Source: Scylla paramamosain (lineage: Eukaryota; Arthropoda; Malacostraca; Decapoda; Portunidae). From it: 64,000 bases of DNA. The position numbers and the translations under genes are program-made. The stretch is taken from positions 482,001 to 546,000 of the forward strand of contig NW_026973713.1 of assembly GCF_035594125.1 (NCBI RefSeq), read 5' to 3'. Each line of letters opens with the position of its first letter. Position 1 is the stretch's first letter. Positions 41,539 through 52,803 of this stretch are shown here, piece by piece. A model generated the notes under the pieces. That model was not told the origin of the DNA and did not search any database. It saw only the letters and a list, made by a program, of their open reading frames with translations.

Positions 41539-41671
41539 TGACGAGCGGTGTCTCCTCAGCTGGCGGCAGGGACTCTGATGGTCAAGAGGAAGACAGTCAT
41601 GGAGAGCAGCGCCGAGATGCCCTGAGTCACCTTCTCCCCGGATTCGCTCGGCACGTGGAACACCAAAAGGG
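41539..41671 (-). CDS. Nicotinic acetylcholine receptor-like subunit, TM2 exon (with a 2-bp frame break)
   Basis: Read on the minus strand, a good acceptor (TTCTCTGCAG, intron side) precedes an exon that starts in phase 2. It encodes the end of transmembrane helix 1, the short linker and helix 2 of a Cys-loop ligand-gated cation channel: LLVFHV, then PSESGEKVTQGISALLSMTV and FLLTI. The PS(D/E)SGEKV linker and the LTVFLL-type pore helix are diagnostic of nicotinic subunits, which conduct cations across the postsynaptic membrane. After TI the reading frame breaks. Two extra bases (AGAGAG instead of AGAG at about 41574-41577) would give the familiar continuation ESLPP and an open frame to a strong donor (CA/GTGAGT) at 41538. 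The corrected exon would be 135 bp with phases that agree. The break is either a real lesion or a base-call error in a short AG repeat. No other exon of this gene was found, consistent with very large introns. The subunit type is not resolved. Confidence 0.78.
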
Positions 41672-41689
41672 CTGCAGAGAACAGAGGGA

Positions 41690-42060
41690 AGGTACATGTA
41701 GGTCAAGAGTGAAGCTGATGGAGATGTTTGAGTGGCATAAGGGAGATGGCAACCAGAGGAAAGGTGTATATAGGTTAAAAGTGGTGATGATGGAGGTATT
41801 CAAGTGGCATAAGGGATATAACAAGGTGACAAACAAAATATTCAGGGTTAGTAATCAGGAGAGGTAGGTGTTGTACAGGGACTGCCACTTGTAGGCCTCA
41901 TTACTTCATGCACCAACCCATATTTTGTCGCGTTATGTTCCTGTGGTTCTGATGGAGGGGTGCAAGTGGCATAAGGGAGACAACACGGTGATGTAGACAA
42001 GATTCTATATAGTCAATAATCAGGATGGGGCTAGAAGATGCTATAATTTTGTCAAGGAGT
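41690..42060 (+). mobile_element. Tandemly duplicated relics of a CR1-like LINE thumb region
   Basis: GATGGAGATGTTTGAGTGGC, GATGGAGGTATTCAAGTGGC and GATGGAGGGGTGCAAGTGGC (about 41717, 41789 and 41950) all correspond to the segment encoding LIEVFKWYKGYNKGD in the CR1-like elements. CAGGGACTGCCACTTGTAGG at about 41877 matches their 3' UTR. At least three diverged partial copies therefore lie next to each other, upstream of the receptor-like exon in its own direction. Confidence 0.82.
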
Positions 42061-42128
42061 GACGAGGCTGGACCAAATCTTGAAGGAATACATCAGCAGG
42101 AGACATTTCCTCGTCTGTTTGAGAACTA

Positions 42129-42385
42129 TTCCTAACTACCTAACTAAGAAATCAACAAATTCTAACAATCTAATTGAGAAATGAACTAACTCTAACAAGC
42201 TAAGAAATCAATTAATTCCAACGAGGTAACTAAGAAATAAACAAATTCTAACAAGCTGACTAACAAATCAATGAATTCCAACAAGATAAACTAATTCTAA
42301 CAAGCTAATTAAGAACTCCAGCTTATCCTAACAAACTACCTAAGAAATAAAATAATTCTAAAAAAAAAAACTAACCAAGAAAATT
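42129..42385. repeat. Degenerate minisatellite, about 30 bp unit, eight to nine copies
   Basis: Repeated words of the type TAACTAAGAAATCAACAAAT, then TCTAACAAGC, with small insertions and deletions; spacing 20-40 bp. Confidence 0.9.
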
Positions 42386-42404
42386 AATCTGTTTCCACAC
42401 CAGA

Positions 42405-42610
42405 CAAGTTCCTCCCCCGCTGTTAGAGGAAGGGGAGGAGGTAATCCATCCACCACGCCCCTCTATATCAGGGCGTCTCAGCAATACTGGCGGGGTGCAA
42501 GGTCACAACTCCTTGGCTTACGTCCAAATTGTCTTCACCAAGCCGGAGATTCGAACCCAGGACCCTAGTATTGTGTGTCAGGCGCGCTAACCACTGCACC
42601 ACCAATCCTC
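42405..42610 (-). mobile_element. tRNA-derived SINE
   Basis: The minus strand carries a tRNA-like head with both polymerase III internal promoter boxes: A box TGGTTAGCGCGCC (42581-42593) and B box GGTTCGAATCT (42547-42557), 23 bp apart. The acceptor stem does not pair and no TTTT terminator follows the T arm, so this is not a functional tRNA. A non-tRNA body of roughly 140 bp follows to about 42405. The head most resembles a valine-type tRNA (GCCTGACACACAA), but that is tentative. SINEs of this kind are mobilised in trans by LINE reverse transcriptases. Confidence 0.8.
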
Positions 42611-42739
42611 TTAGGCCTCTAAATCTTTGACTGCTAATAACAAAGTAACGTTGGTGGGCAATTCTACTAAGCGAAAATTAAACCGAGTACAGTAGAATGT
42701 TTTACTATTTGTGTTGCAGATAACGAGTGTCACAAACAT

Positions 42740-43190
42740 ACTGCTCCGGGGAAGTAATCAGAACAGGGCGAGAAATAATGGATTTAAGCTTGATAAAGTT
42801 TGGTTTTTGAAAAAGATACGCAGAAATGAATTTTCAAGGACAGTAATCAGTAACGGATGAATGGAATATAACAAGAGTGACAAACAAAATCCTTAGGGTC
42901 AATAATTAGGACAGGAAGAGAAATAGTGTGTTCAAGCTTCATGCAGGTACATTTGAAAGAGATAAGAAGGCACTGGATCTCAACAACAATGGTGGATGAC
43001 TGTAATGGACTCAGTAATCAGGTTGTTAAGGTTGAAAGAAAACCACACAAATTTATGGATGAGGGTGACAGGTGGATGCAGGTAAGAATGTTTTATACAG
43101 AGACTGCCACATATAAAACTGGTGACCTCTTGCAGTTTCTCGTGTTTCCTTATGTTGGTAAGTTGTGTTTCCTTGAGTGTTGGCTTTGCA
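42740..43190 (+). mobile_element. Two overlapping CR1-like LINE 3' relics
   Basis: Around 42760-42850 and again at 42867-43190 the DNA matches the last part of the CR1-like frame: AACAAGAGTGACAAACAAA, TCCTTAGGGTCAATAATTAG, then (in frame) VDDCNGLSNQVV and KFMDEGDRWMQ. The second relic continues into the 3' UTR (CAGAGACTGCCACATATAAA, then CTCTTGCAGTTTC). Compared with the 58.8-59.1 kb copy (VVDEWNGLSNHVVSA, RFMDGDNRWK) both are heavily mutated. Confidence 0.88.
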
Positions 43191-43720
43191 CGTTATACAC
43201 AGGGACGCTTAAGTAAACACTAAAACTCCATCGCCTCTGTTGAATCTTTTCATCGCCTCTGTTGAATCTTTTTTTTTTTAAGTTAATGCAAAGTTGTACA
43301 CGAGTATTTTACTGAACTTTGAAGAAACCACAGCAATCCTCCTTCATGAACATAATAACATAGGGATTAATAATAAAAACAAGTAGACAAAAAAAAATAA
43401 AGAAATGAAAGAAACGTAAAATAAGACAAAAATAAATACAAGAAAACAATCAGTAATACAAAAGAATAACAAAAAATCAACACAATAAAAGGAAAATAGA
43501 ACACAGAAGACAATTAAGAAAAAAAATTAGCACAAACTACAAACAAATATTTAAACCACACGGAAAAAAAAAAAAAGCAATACAAGGGAATACGCAAGGA
43601 ACGCAGAGGAAGAGTACAAGGGAAAGACAGCCAGCGAGGAACACTTTGTCCTTAAAGAGGCAATTTGTGGCCACCGCAGGAACCACACGATCTCATCTAC
43701 ACGTCATGGAAGCCAGGCAG
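43191..43720. other. A-rich unassigned DNA
   Basis: GTTGAATCTTTTCATCGCCTC is duplicated near 43240-43270. 43360-43580 is very A-rich. No gene recognised. Confidence 0.5.
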
Positions 43721-43922
43721 GAGGAGGAGGAGGAGGAGGAGGAAAAGGGGGGACTTTTACGTAGAAGAGATCAGGAAACGATGAGAAACGAGGTCATTGA
43801 GCACAAGGAGGAGGAGGAGGAGGAGGAGGGTTACGTAGGATGATGGGAAACCCCAGAGGTGAATGAGAAAGAGGAGGAGGAGGAGGAGGAGGAGGAGGAG
43901 GAGGAGGAGGAGGAGGAGGAGA
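43721..43922. repeat. (GAG)n triplet tracts
   Basis: Three GAG blocks at 43721-43743, 43808-43829 and 43871-43922. Translated frames across them are poly-Glu or poly-Arg artefacts. Confidence 0.95.
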
Positions 43923-43975
43923 AAGAGGAGAACACAACAAGTAAAAAACAGAAGGACTAAAAAGTTAACACTTCT

Positions 43976-43980
<5 letters not shown>

Positions 43981-44044
<64 letters not shown>
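43981..44044. repeat. (TC)n microsatellite
   Basis: Pure TC run of 64 bp. Confidence 0.98.
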
Positions 44045-44049
<5 letters not shown>

Positions 44050-44139
44050 ATTTAAACATGAGTACATTGTCACCCGAAGGCGCACTGCCGTGTGCAACCT
44101 ATTTAAGGGGTGGGGCACAACACAATTATAAATATAAAT

Positions 44140-44266
<127 letters not shown>

Positions 44267-44269
44267 TCT

Positions 44270-45042
44270 TTATGGGCTTATTGTTAGCAGGGGGGTTGGG
44301 AACGAGCCCCTCCAGTGGTGTGCTGCTAACTTCACGTCCTGGGTATCCATCCCCCTGATATGTGGGACGGAGGACGCGAAGACGTTCCACAGTCTGGAGA
44401 CTTGCCCCCAAAAGGTGCGCTGGTGTTGGCTGGAGCGGGAACGCGGCACTTCCACTGAGTCACCACTGGATAACACCGTTCTCGTGTCCCGCGAGGTGAC
44501 TCTGGTGGGCAGCCGTAGTCCCGCCAGATGTGGCACACCCTGCACCTGTGCCTTGTGGAACACCACAAGGGCTGCCACGTCCCTGCGGTGTTCTAGCGTG
44601 TCGACGGGAACCTCAGGATGGGCTGGGGCACCTGCTGCTTCCACCAGTCGCAGCGCCCGTCGCTGGATGCCGTCGAGCCTGCTTATGTGTGTGGCAGCAC
44701 AGGACATCCAGGAGAGGGCAGCATACTCTAAATAAGGCCGTATCTGGGCCTTGTAGAGCAAGAGCCTCCCTCTCCTGTCAAGCAAGTTGGCCACCCTCCT
44801 CAAGGAGGAGACTCGGTGTGAGGCCTTAAGGGCAATGTGTTTGACGTGGCGGTCAAACCGCAGCCCTCGATCCACCTCCACCCCCAGAATCTTGACTGAC
44901 TCCTGGAGTTCGAGAGGAAGGCCACCAAAGCTTAGCCCTCCCTCCACTGCTGGCTCGGCAGCGGGGGATCGAGAAACTACCATTGCCTGTGTCTTCTCCG
45001 GAGCAAAGGTCACCTGCCAGCGTGCCCCCCACTCCTGTATCA
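44270..45042 (-). mobile_element. 5'-truncated LINE, post-catalytic reverse transcriptase region, open frame
   Basis: The minus strand encodes about 257 residues without a stop. It starts just after the reverse transcriptase catalytic site (WQVTFAPEKTQAMVVSR), passes the thumb ([54 protein letters not shown]) and ends with a conserved C-terminus ([36 protein letters not shown]). The frame ends in TAA at 44270 and is followed by an (AT)n tract instead of a long 3' UTR. The palm with the catalytic aspartates is absent. A second, frameshifted copy lies at 54774-55140. It belongs to the Jockey/CR1 group in a broad sense; I do not assign a clade. Confidence 0.92.
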
Positions 45043-45173
45043 ATCAGCAGCTTGGGGTGATACAGGAGTGGGGGGCACGCTGGCAGGTGACCTTTGCTCC
45101 GGAGAAGACACAGGCAATGGTAGTTTCTCGATCCCCCGCTGCCGAGCCAGCAGTGGAGGGAGGGCTAAGCTTT
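44927..45173. repeat. Near-perfect palindrome, 116-bp arms, 15-bp spacer
   Basis: Left arm 44927-45042 and right arm 45058-45173 are inverse complements throughout, as far as I can check by eye. Outer ends are AAAGCTTAGCCC and GGGCTAAGCTTT; inner ends are CTCCTGTATCA and TGATACAGGAG. The left arm is the 5' part of the LINE frame above, so the element's first 116 bp are repeated in opposite orientation. The right arm stops exactly where a (CT)n run begins. Confidence 0.95.
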
Positions 45174-45174
<1 letters not shown>

Positions 45175-45264
<90 letters not shown>

Positions 45265-45329
45265 CTATCTATCTATCTATCTATCTCTCTCTCTCTATCT
45301 CTCTCTCTCTGGAAATAAGCCAGAGCATG

Positions 45330-45371
<42 letters not shown>

Positions 45372-45418
45372 TGAGAGAAGCTGTTTACATGTGTCAACTT
45401 TATGATTATGCATTAGAA

Positions 45419-45500
<82 letters not shown>
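45175..45500. repeat. Microsatellite cluster: (CT)n, (CTAT)n, (GT)n, (CT)n
   Basis: CT (45175-45258), CTAT/CT mixture to 45310, GT (45333-45370), CT (45421-45500). Confidence 0.97.
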
Positions 45501-45505
<5 letters not shown>

Positions 45506-45960
45506 GTTTCTTCTTCTCTTCCCTTCCATCTCTCCCCTCCTCCTTCCTTCCTTCCTTCCTTTCTTCCTTCCTTCCTTCTTTCCCTAGTTGTCTCATTCCT
45601 TTCCTTCATTCCATTCCTTGCTTCCCCTTTTCTTCCCTCCTCCAACTTCTCTCCTTCCTTCCTTCCTCCTTCCCTCCTCCCCCACACCACTTCCCTTATT
45701 CCTTCCTACTTTCCTTCACTCCATTCCTCTCTCTCTCTCTTTCTTTCCTTATTGAATTATGTAGATGAAGGAGGGAGTAAGAGAGGGAGGGAGGGAGGAA
45801 GGGAGGGAGAAAAGAAGGGAGGAATATATGGTTAGGGTAAAGAAAAGAGGAAGGAAAAGAAAAAAAAAGAAAGAAAGAAAAAAAGACAGACAGAAAGGAA
45901 CAAAGAGAAAGAAAAGTAGGAAAGAAAGAGACAGAAAGAAAAGAAAAGAACGGTATGGAA

Positions 45961-45964
<4 letters not shown>
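45501..45964. other. Pyrimidine then purine low-complexity DNA
   Basis: TTCC-rich DNA (45530-45730) is followed by GGAGGGA/AAAGA-rich DNA (45770-45960). The long frames here are composition artefacts. Confidence 0.7.
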
Positions 45965-46183
<219 letters not shown>

Positions 46184-46401
46184 TAATTAATTAGGCCGCA
46201 GGTAAAAATGAAGAAGCGAGCAATAGGAAGAGACAAATAAGTAATACATAGAGTCTACCTGTGGAAGTTAATACAAAGAGATAGTGATGAGAGTGTGGAG
46301 GAGATGAAAATGATAAGCATGCAGTTAGAGGTTATATTGTGCATGGGAAATATATTAGCAAGTAAACAGAAAGTAAGTTATAAGTAGAAGATTTGTAATG
46401 C

Positions 46402-46407
46402 AGAGAG

Positions 46408-46480
<73 letters not shown>
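46402..46480. repeat. (AG)n microsatellite
   Basis: AG run of about 79 bp with a single AGAAGAG slip near 46424. Confidence 0.97.
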
Positions 46481-46483
<3 letters not shown>

Positions 46484-48179
46484 GTACTGAATGGAGAATT
46501 GATAGACTGGTAGTAGAAATGACTGTTCTTTCCCTACCTTCTTCTTTCTCTTCTTATTTTCTCTTTCTGTGACTTTTTTCTATCTCTCCTCTTCTTTCTC
46601 TCTTTCCCTCTATATCCTCTTCTTTTTCTTTTTCTGTGACCTATTTTTTTGTATTTTTCCTCTTTTTTCCCTCTCTTCTATTCCTTTTCCGTGATTTTTT
46701 TTCAGCCTCTGCTCTTCTTTCTCTTTTTCTCTCTTTCCTCATTTTTTTTTTGTGTAGGTCTCCTCTTCTTTCCGTCTTTCTCTCGGCTTCTTATTCCATG
46801 ATTCTGGACTTTTCTCTCCCTCTCCTCCTCAATGTCTAATTTCATTTTCCTCATCATCATATTTTCTGGAGTAGTATCTTGCGCGCCTCCTTCTGCTCCT
46901 TACCCTCAGAATAAGTAAAGTTCTGACGAAGTACCACCTGCTGCCGTCAAAAAAAGTATTTATGTTGTCTAAACTTTGCTTGGTTTCATTTTCTCTCCCC
47001 CTGAGCTATTAACCCACTGAATGGCTCCAATTTGACCTCTTGACTGTTAATGACACACGTTTCACTTCACTTGATTTACCTTAGATAAATAATACACAGA
47101 ACCGAAATAGAACAGCAGGCCCCGGGAGGTTCCAAGCACCTCATTGTTTACGTCTTTTGAAATTATTCTCTCAGATTGCTACACATTTTCATTCGTTCGT
47201 GGCAGTGACAAGTAGATCAAAGGGTCTAGTGTAAGCTCAGTGTGTGATTTCAAAGCGCGAAGTGACATCAGCAGGAGTGATCGAGTCTCAAGTGTTTTAG
47301 TGGCCCAGTCAGAATCGTAAAGGGCAGTGTGTGTTTCTGAACATGTGGTGCTGAGATCAATTTTAGTGGGTACTGAAAAATGCTGCGTATATTGTAAGGC
47401 GGTACAATGTAAACGCTCCTTGCAAGGCACACCAAACTATCGGGAGTGTACTTTTATATTTGATGAAGTTAGCCTCATTTTCAACTGTTAATACAACTGT
47501 AGTTAATACAACCAGATATTAGAATTAACAGGCGCGGGAGTGTCCAGACTAGACGCAAGGGATGCTGGGGTCGCAAAAAAAGGTTAAGAAATGTTAGTCT
47601 ATGGAGAGATGAAGTAGTAAGTGTCACATTGTCATTGGCAGTAAAGTGTTAACAAAGCTACAAGAAAAGAAAATCTGAACTTCGTTACACTACAAATGAG
47701 AATAAAGAATACTTGTAGCCATCCTGTCCTCGCCTGATGTATGACACAAGCACAGGGAAGGAGGGACAGAAACACCTAAACAGAGAAGAGGAATAAAAAT
47801 GTTAAAAGAAGAAGAAAGAAAAGAAAAAAAGAAGGAAAAAATGAGGATAAAAGAAGAAAAAAAACAGTTGTTGGTACATAGATAACAAAAGAAAGTTTAT
47901 ACAAAAGAGGATTATTAATTATGTTACTGGAGAAAGAAAAATAAAGGAAAAAGAAGCTTAAAAAGGAAAATAAACAAAGTAGATGCATAAATAAAGAAAG
48001 GAAGTTATTACACAAAAGAGAATTACAAATTGTGTTGTTAGACAAGAAGAAAATAAACAAAAATAAATAAAAATGTAGAAAAATGAGTTAGCATGAGAGA
48101 GAGAGAAAAAAAAAAAGGTTGATGCATAGACATAAGAAAGGGAAGTTATTACATAAAGGAGGATGATTGACTTTTGTTC
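46481..48179. other. Unassigned DNA
   Basis: Pyrimidine-rich 46520-46850. Mixed composition 46900-47740. A-rich from 47790, with GAAGTTATTACA(C/T)AAA words at about 48003 and 48141, which may be decayed units of the following array. No gene recognised. Confidence 0.5.
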
Positions 48180-48579
48180 CTGTCTACACTACAGAGTCAG
48201 GAATGATTGTTTTGTCCCCACCGAGAAGTTAATGTACACAGGAAGGACTGGTAAATATTAAAGGCAAACAGATAAACATGATGACTAGATAATAATGATG
48301 CAAAACAAAGAGATTACTTTTCAACAACAATCTGAGGAATTAATGTCCACAGGCAGAGCAGGTAAATGTCAAACGTAAACAGATAAACACCAAAACAAAA
48401 TAATAACACAAAAATAAGATGATTAATATTTCAGCAAAATTACAAAATGAGAACAAGTCATGATCACTTTCTCGTCTAAACAATTAGTACACACAGGTAC
48501 GGCACGATACAGCAAAGGTAAATATTTACACACAACAACTAATTAATAATAATAATGGTAATAATAATAATAATAATAA

Positions 48580-48638
<59 letters not shown>

Positions 48639-48680
48639 TAATAATAATGATAATAATAATAATAACAACTACAACAACAA

Positions 48681-48728
<48 letters not shown>

Positions 48729-49720
48729 GGTGATTACTTTTCTAGCAACACTACCAAGAGCGAGAGAGACAAGAAGAATCAGTCTCACCTGTGCAATTAA
48801 CATGCAAAGGTAAATAAGAGATAAACACTAAGGGTAGATACAACACCTGAACTAAATAATATTACAAGAACAAGGTAATTAATAATTTCCATCGCCACAA
48901 AAGGAGAACCAAGACTAATAACTTTCTCACCTAAGGAGTGAACACACACAGGTAAGGCAGGTGAGATGAAAGGTAAACACACAAATAACTTAGTAACAAT
49001 CATACAGAAGGAACATTACTTACTGAAATACAAAATTGAGACAGTAAAGAGTAATATCCTTGTTCTCACCTGTGCTATTAATAAACACAGGTAGAAGAGA
49101 AGAGGACAGGTTCAATGAAAGGTAAATACATAAAGAAAAGAAAAAATGTTATAGGAAAGAGGATTATTGTCTTTTGGAAATGCACAACAAGGAGAGCAAG
49201 GAATAATAATCACTTTCTCACCTCAAATATTAATAGCCACAGGTAAGACAGATGGAATTAAAGGTAATTATATAAACAAAAAAGCAGGAAATATTACAAG
49301 AATAGAGGATTATTATTTCCTAACAATTCAATAAAAAGTAATGGATAATAACTCTCCTCTCACCTTAGCTATTAATAAACACAGATGAAGGACAACATGA
49401 CAGGTGGAACTAAAGGTATGGTTACTTAAAAAAAAAAAAAAAAAAAGAGGACAAAAATGTTACGCGAAAGAAGATTGCTGTCTTTTTAATCTACATGGAA
49501 AAAGAGAACAAGGAATAATCACCTTGTCACTTGAAATATTAATAGCCACAGGTAAGACAGGCAGGATTAAAGGTAAATACAAAAAAAAAAAAAATACCAA
49601 AAATATTATACGAAAAGAGTATTATTATTTTAACTACTCATAAAAAATAAGGAAAAAATAACTTTCTTCTCACTAACAACACTCACAGGTAGGACAGGTA
49701 AAGTAACTCCCAAAACTATC
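48180..49720. repeat. Diverged satellite-like array, about 145 bp unit, about ten units
   Basis: The anchor CACAGG(T/A) recurs near 48235, 48347, 48493, 48947, 49087, 49236, 49379, 49546 and 49683, mostly 137-150 bp apart. Units share TTTCTCACCT, TATTAATAAACACAGGTAAG, ACAGGTNGAATTAAAGGTAA and AGAGGATTATTNTCTTTT. In the unit at 49070-49100, ACCTGTG and CACAGGT form a 7-bp inverted repeat. One unit is interrupted by the triplet array at 48546-48727. Confidence 0.88.
48546..48727. repeat. Compound (AAT)n(CAA)n microsatellite inside the 145-bp array
   Basis: About 115 bp of AAT with minor variants, then about 65 bp of CAA. Confidence 0.97.
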
Positions 49721-50186
49721 TTTAAAAAAATAAAAGGTTTACATTCTGACACAATGGACGATACTATTTGGCACGTTTGGTGATTACGGTGACAACAGTT
49801 ATTGTTATCATCAATATCATTACTGGTGAAAGCTTTGCATGACAGCGAGGGATGGTCCTGCTTGTCTCCGAAGCTTCCGACGAGAGAGCAGACAAAGCCA
49901 ATTAGATATTACCATTACGTAATGAAGGTGAGCCCTATGAATAATTATGGAGATATCTTATTAAGTAAAGTGGACAGAAATGAAGGCTGATGCTATGACT
50001 CCTTTTATTTATTTATTTATTTTTATTTTTTTTTCGCGGGAATGGAAAAAAAAAATAAAAAAAGTTGCTTCATTTATTGTATTGCCGCACTCCTACGTGA
50101 GTTGATTGAATTAATATTGCTTTTGAAAAATAATAAGTAATCATAATAGAATACTGTGAGACCCTCGGATATACGACAGGAAAACA
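49721..50186. other. Unassigned AT-rich DNA
   Basis: No feature recognised. An ATTT tetranucleotide stretch is at 50004-50030. It would be promoter or 5' UTR if the exon at 50187 is real. Confidence 0.45.
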
Positions 50187-50250
50187 ATGAGGGACAAGAT
50201 TACTGCCATTCATCTCCTTCTCTTGTGCGTATCGTTCCTTCTGCACTCAG
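50187..50250 (+). CDS. Candidate first coding exon encoding a signal peptide
   Basis: An ATG in good context (AACAATGA, A at -3) opens a 21-codon frame: MRDKITAI, then a hydrophobic core LLLLCVSFLL, then HS. It runs directly into a consensus donor, CTCAG/GTAAAT, at 50250-50251. Charged N-terminus, leucine-rich core and small polar end are the three parts of a secretory signal peptide, and the phase 1 splice after it is the commonest arrangement for signal-peptide exons. The rest of the gene is not identified. A phase-compatible 54-bp candidate exon lies at 52804-52857. It could still be a chance frame. Confidence 0.45.
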
Positions 50251-50251
50251 G

Positions 50252-50257
<6 letters not shown>

Positions 50258-50315
<58 letters not shown>

Positions 50316-50396
50316 CAATCCCTGTGGCCACGTCCGTAATCACACCTTCCCTTTCGTGCAAAATACTTCCCCCGCCTCGCCAGGCTTGAATGAAGG

Positions 50397-50480
<84 letters not shown>
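50258..50480. repeat. (CT)n and (AC)n microsatellites
   Basis: CT (50258-50311) starts 7 bp after the candidate splice donor. AC is at 50401-50480. Confidence 0.97.
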
Positions 50481-50481
<1 letters not shown>

Positions 50482-50572
50482 TTAATACACTGCAGCCTAT
50501 CACGTCACTGCTTCTCCCTTATTTCCCTCCCTACCTCGACTGTCCCATCCACATCCTTATCATCGTCTATCA

Positions 50573-50593
50573 CTGCTACTACTACGACTACCT

Positions 50594-50638
<45 letters not shown>

Positions 50639-50671
50639 AAAGTGCTGCTGCTACTACTACTACTATTACTG
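50573..50671. repeat. (CTA)n microsatellite
   Basis: CTA triplets with a GTGCTGCTG interruption near 50643. Confidence 0.94.
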
Positions 50672-50783
50672 CTTTACCTATATAGAAGATATGTTTGCAG
50701 AAAAAATGGATGAGAAATAGCACAGAGTAAAAATTGCATGCTGTTGCCTTGACACTAGCGAGCCTTCCCTCTCCCCTCTCCTC

Positions 50784-50786
<3 letters not shown>

Positions 50787-50856
<70 letters not shown>

Positions 50857-50923
50857 ACCCTTCCACCATGCTCATCGCTACACCCTCAGCACCTCAGCCG
50901 TCACACCTACACGTTCATCCTAT

Positions 50924-50970
<47 letters not shown>

Positions 50971-50971
50971 G
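50787..50971. repeat. (AC)n and (CTA)n microsatellites
   Basis: AC run 50787-50854; CTA triplets 50922-50971. Confidence 0.96.
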
Positions 50972-51124
50972 CACTACTACTGCACACTTTCCTCAGACCT
51001 CAGCCAGCCCTTCCCCTCTGTGAGCCAGACACAAGTGGTGCAGTGTGCGTGATGGGGCCTCGCAACTTTACAACAATTCCTCTCGTGGTGACCTTGAGCG
51101 AGAAGGGTTTCGAGGGTGTAGGTA

Positions 51125-52249
<1,125 letters not shown>

Positions 52250-52331
<82 letters not shown>
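52250..52331. repeat. (GT)n microsatellite
   Basis: Pure GT run of about 82 bp. Confidence 0.98.
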
Positions 52332-52333
<2 letters not shown>

Positions 52334-52722
52334 GTATTTAGAGACGATGCCTTCCCTTCCCTTCCTTCTCTATAGAGGATGCAAGACTGTACCTGTGTTT
52401 GTGTTCGCGAAGTTCACGTATGTGAACATATATGTGGCACAGTATAGCATACTATACACTCCATCACTCATTATTGTGTCATGTGCTGCAAACAACAAAA
52501 CAAGTAGTCTATTATTACCTCTATCATGTGCAAAATGGCGGCTCAAATAGGAACAAGTCAGGGTGTAAACATTTGCGCTACTTGTGTCATTCTTTATTCA
52601 GGTCTGTATAAAAGCTTCGGCTTGATGGACCTGGCCTTACGTATTGAACTGTGTATGAAATGCAGAAATGCATTAATGTTACAAAAGGCAAACAAAATAT
52701 ATCAATCAGTCAATATTACTCA

Positions 52723-52723
<1 letters not shown>
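52332..52723. other. Unassigned DNA
   Basis: The open frame beginning at 52526 continues through the (CT)n run into the GC-rich frame, but this first part has no GC or codon bias and is probably not translated with it. Confidence 0.5.

Positions 52724-52801
<78 letters not shown>
52724..52801. repeat. (CT)n microsatellite, possible polypyrimidine tract
   Basis: About 78 bp of CT ending in CTCAG at 52799-52803, which would serve as a 3' splice site. Confidence 0.97.

Positions 52802-52803
<2 letters not shown>

Noticed and set aside
42540..42610. Functional tRNA gene on the minus strand
   Set aside because: A and B boxes are present, but the acceptor stem does not pair and there is no terminator after the T arm; a SINE head fits better.
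45068..45835. 255-codon plus-strand frame
   Set aside because: It starts in the right arm of the LINE palindrome and then reads only CT, GT and TTCC repeats.
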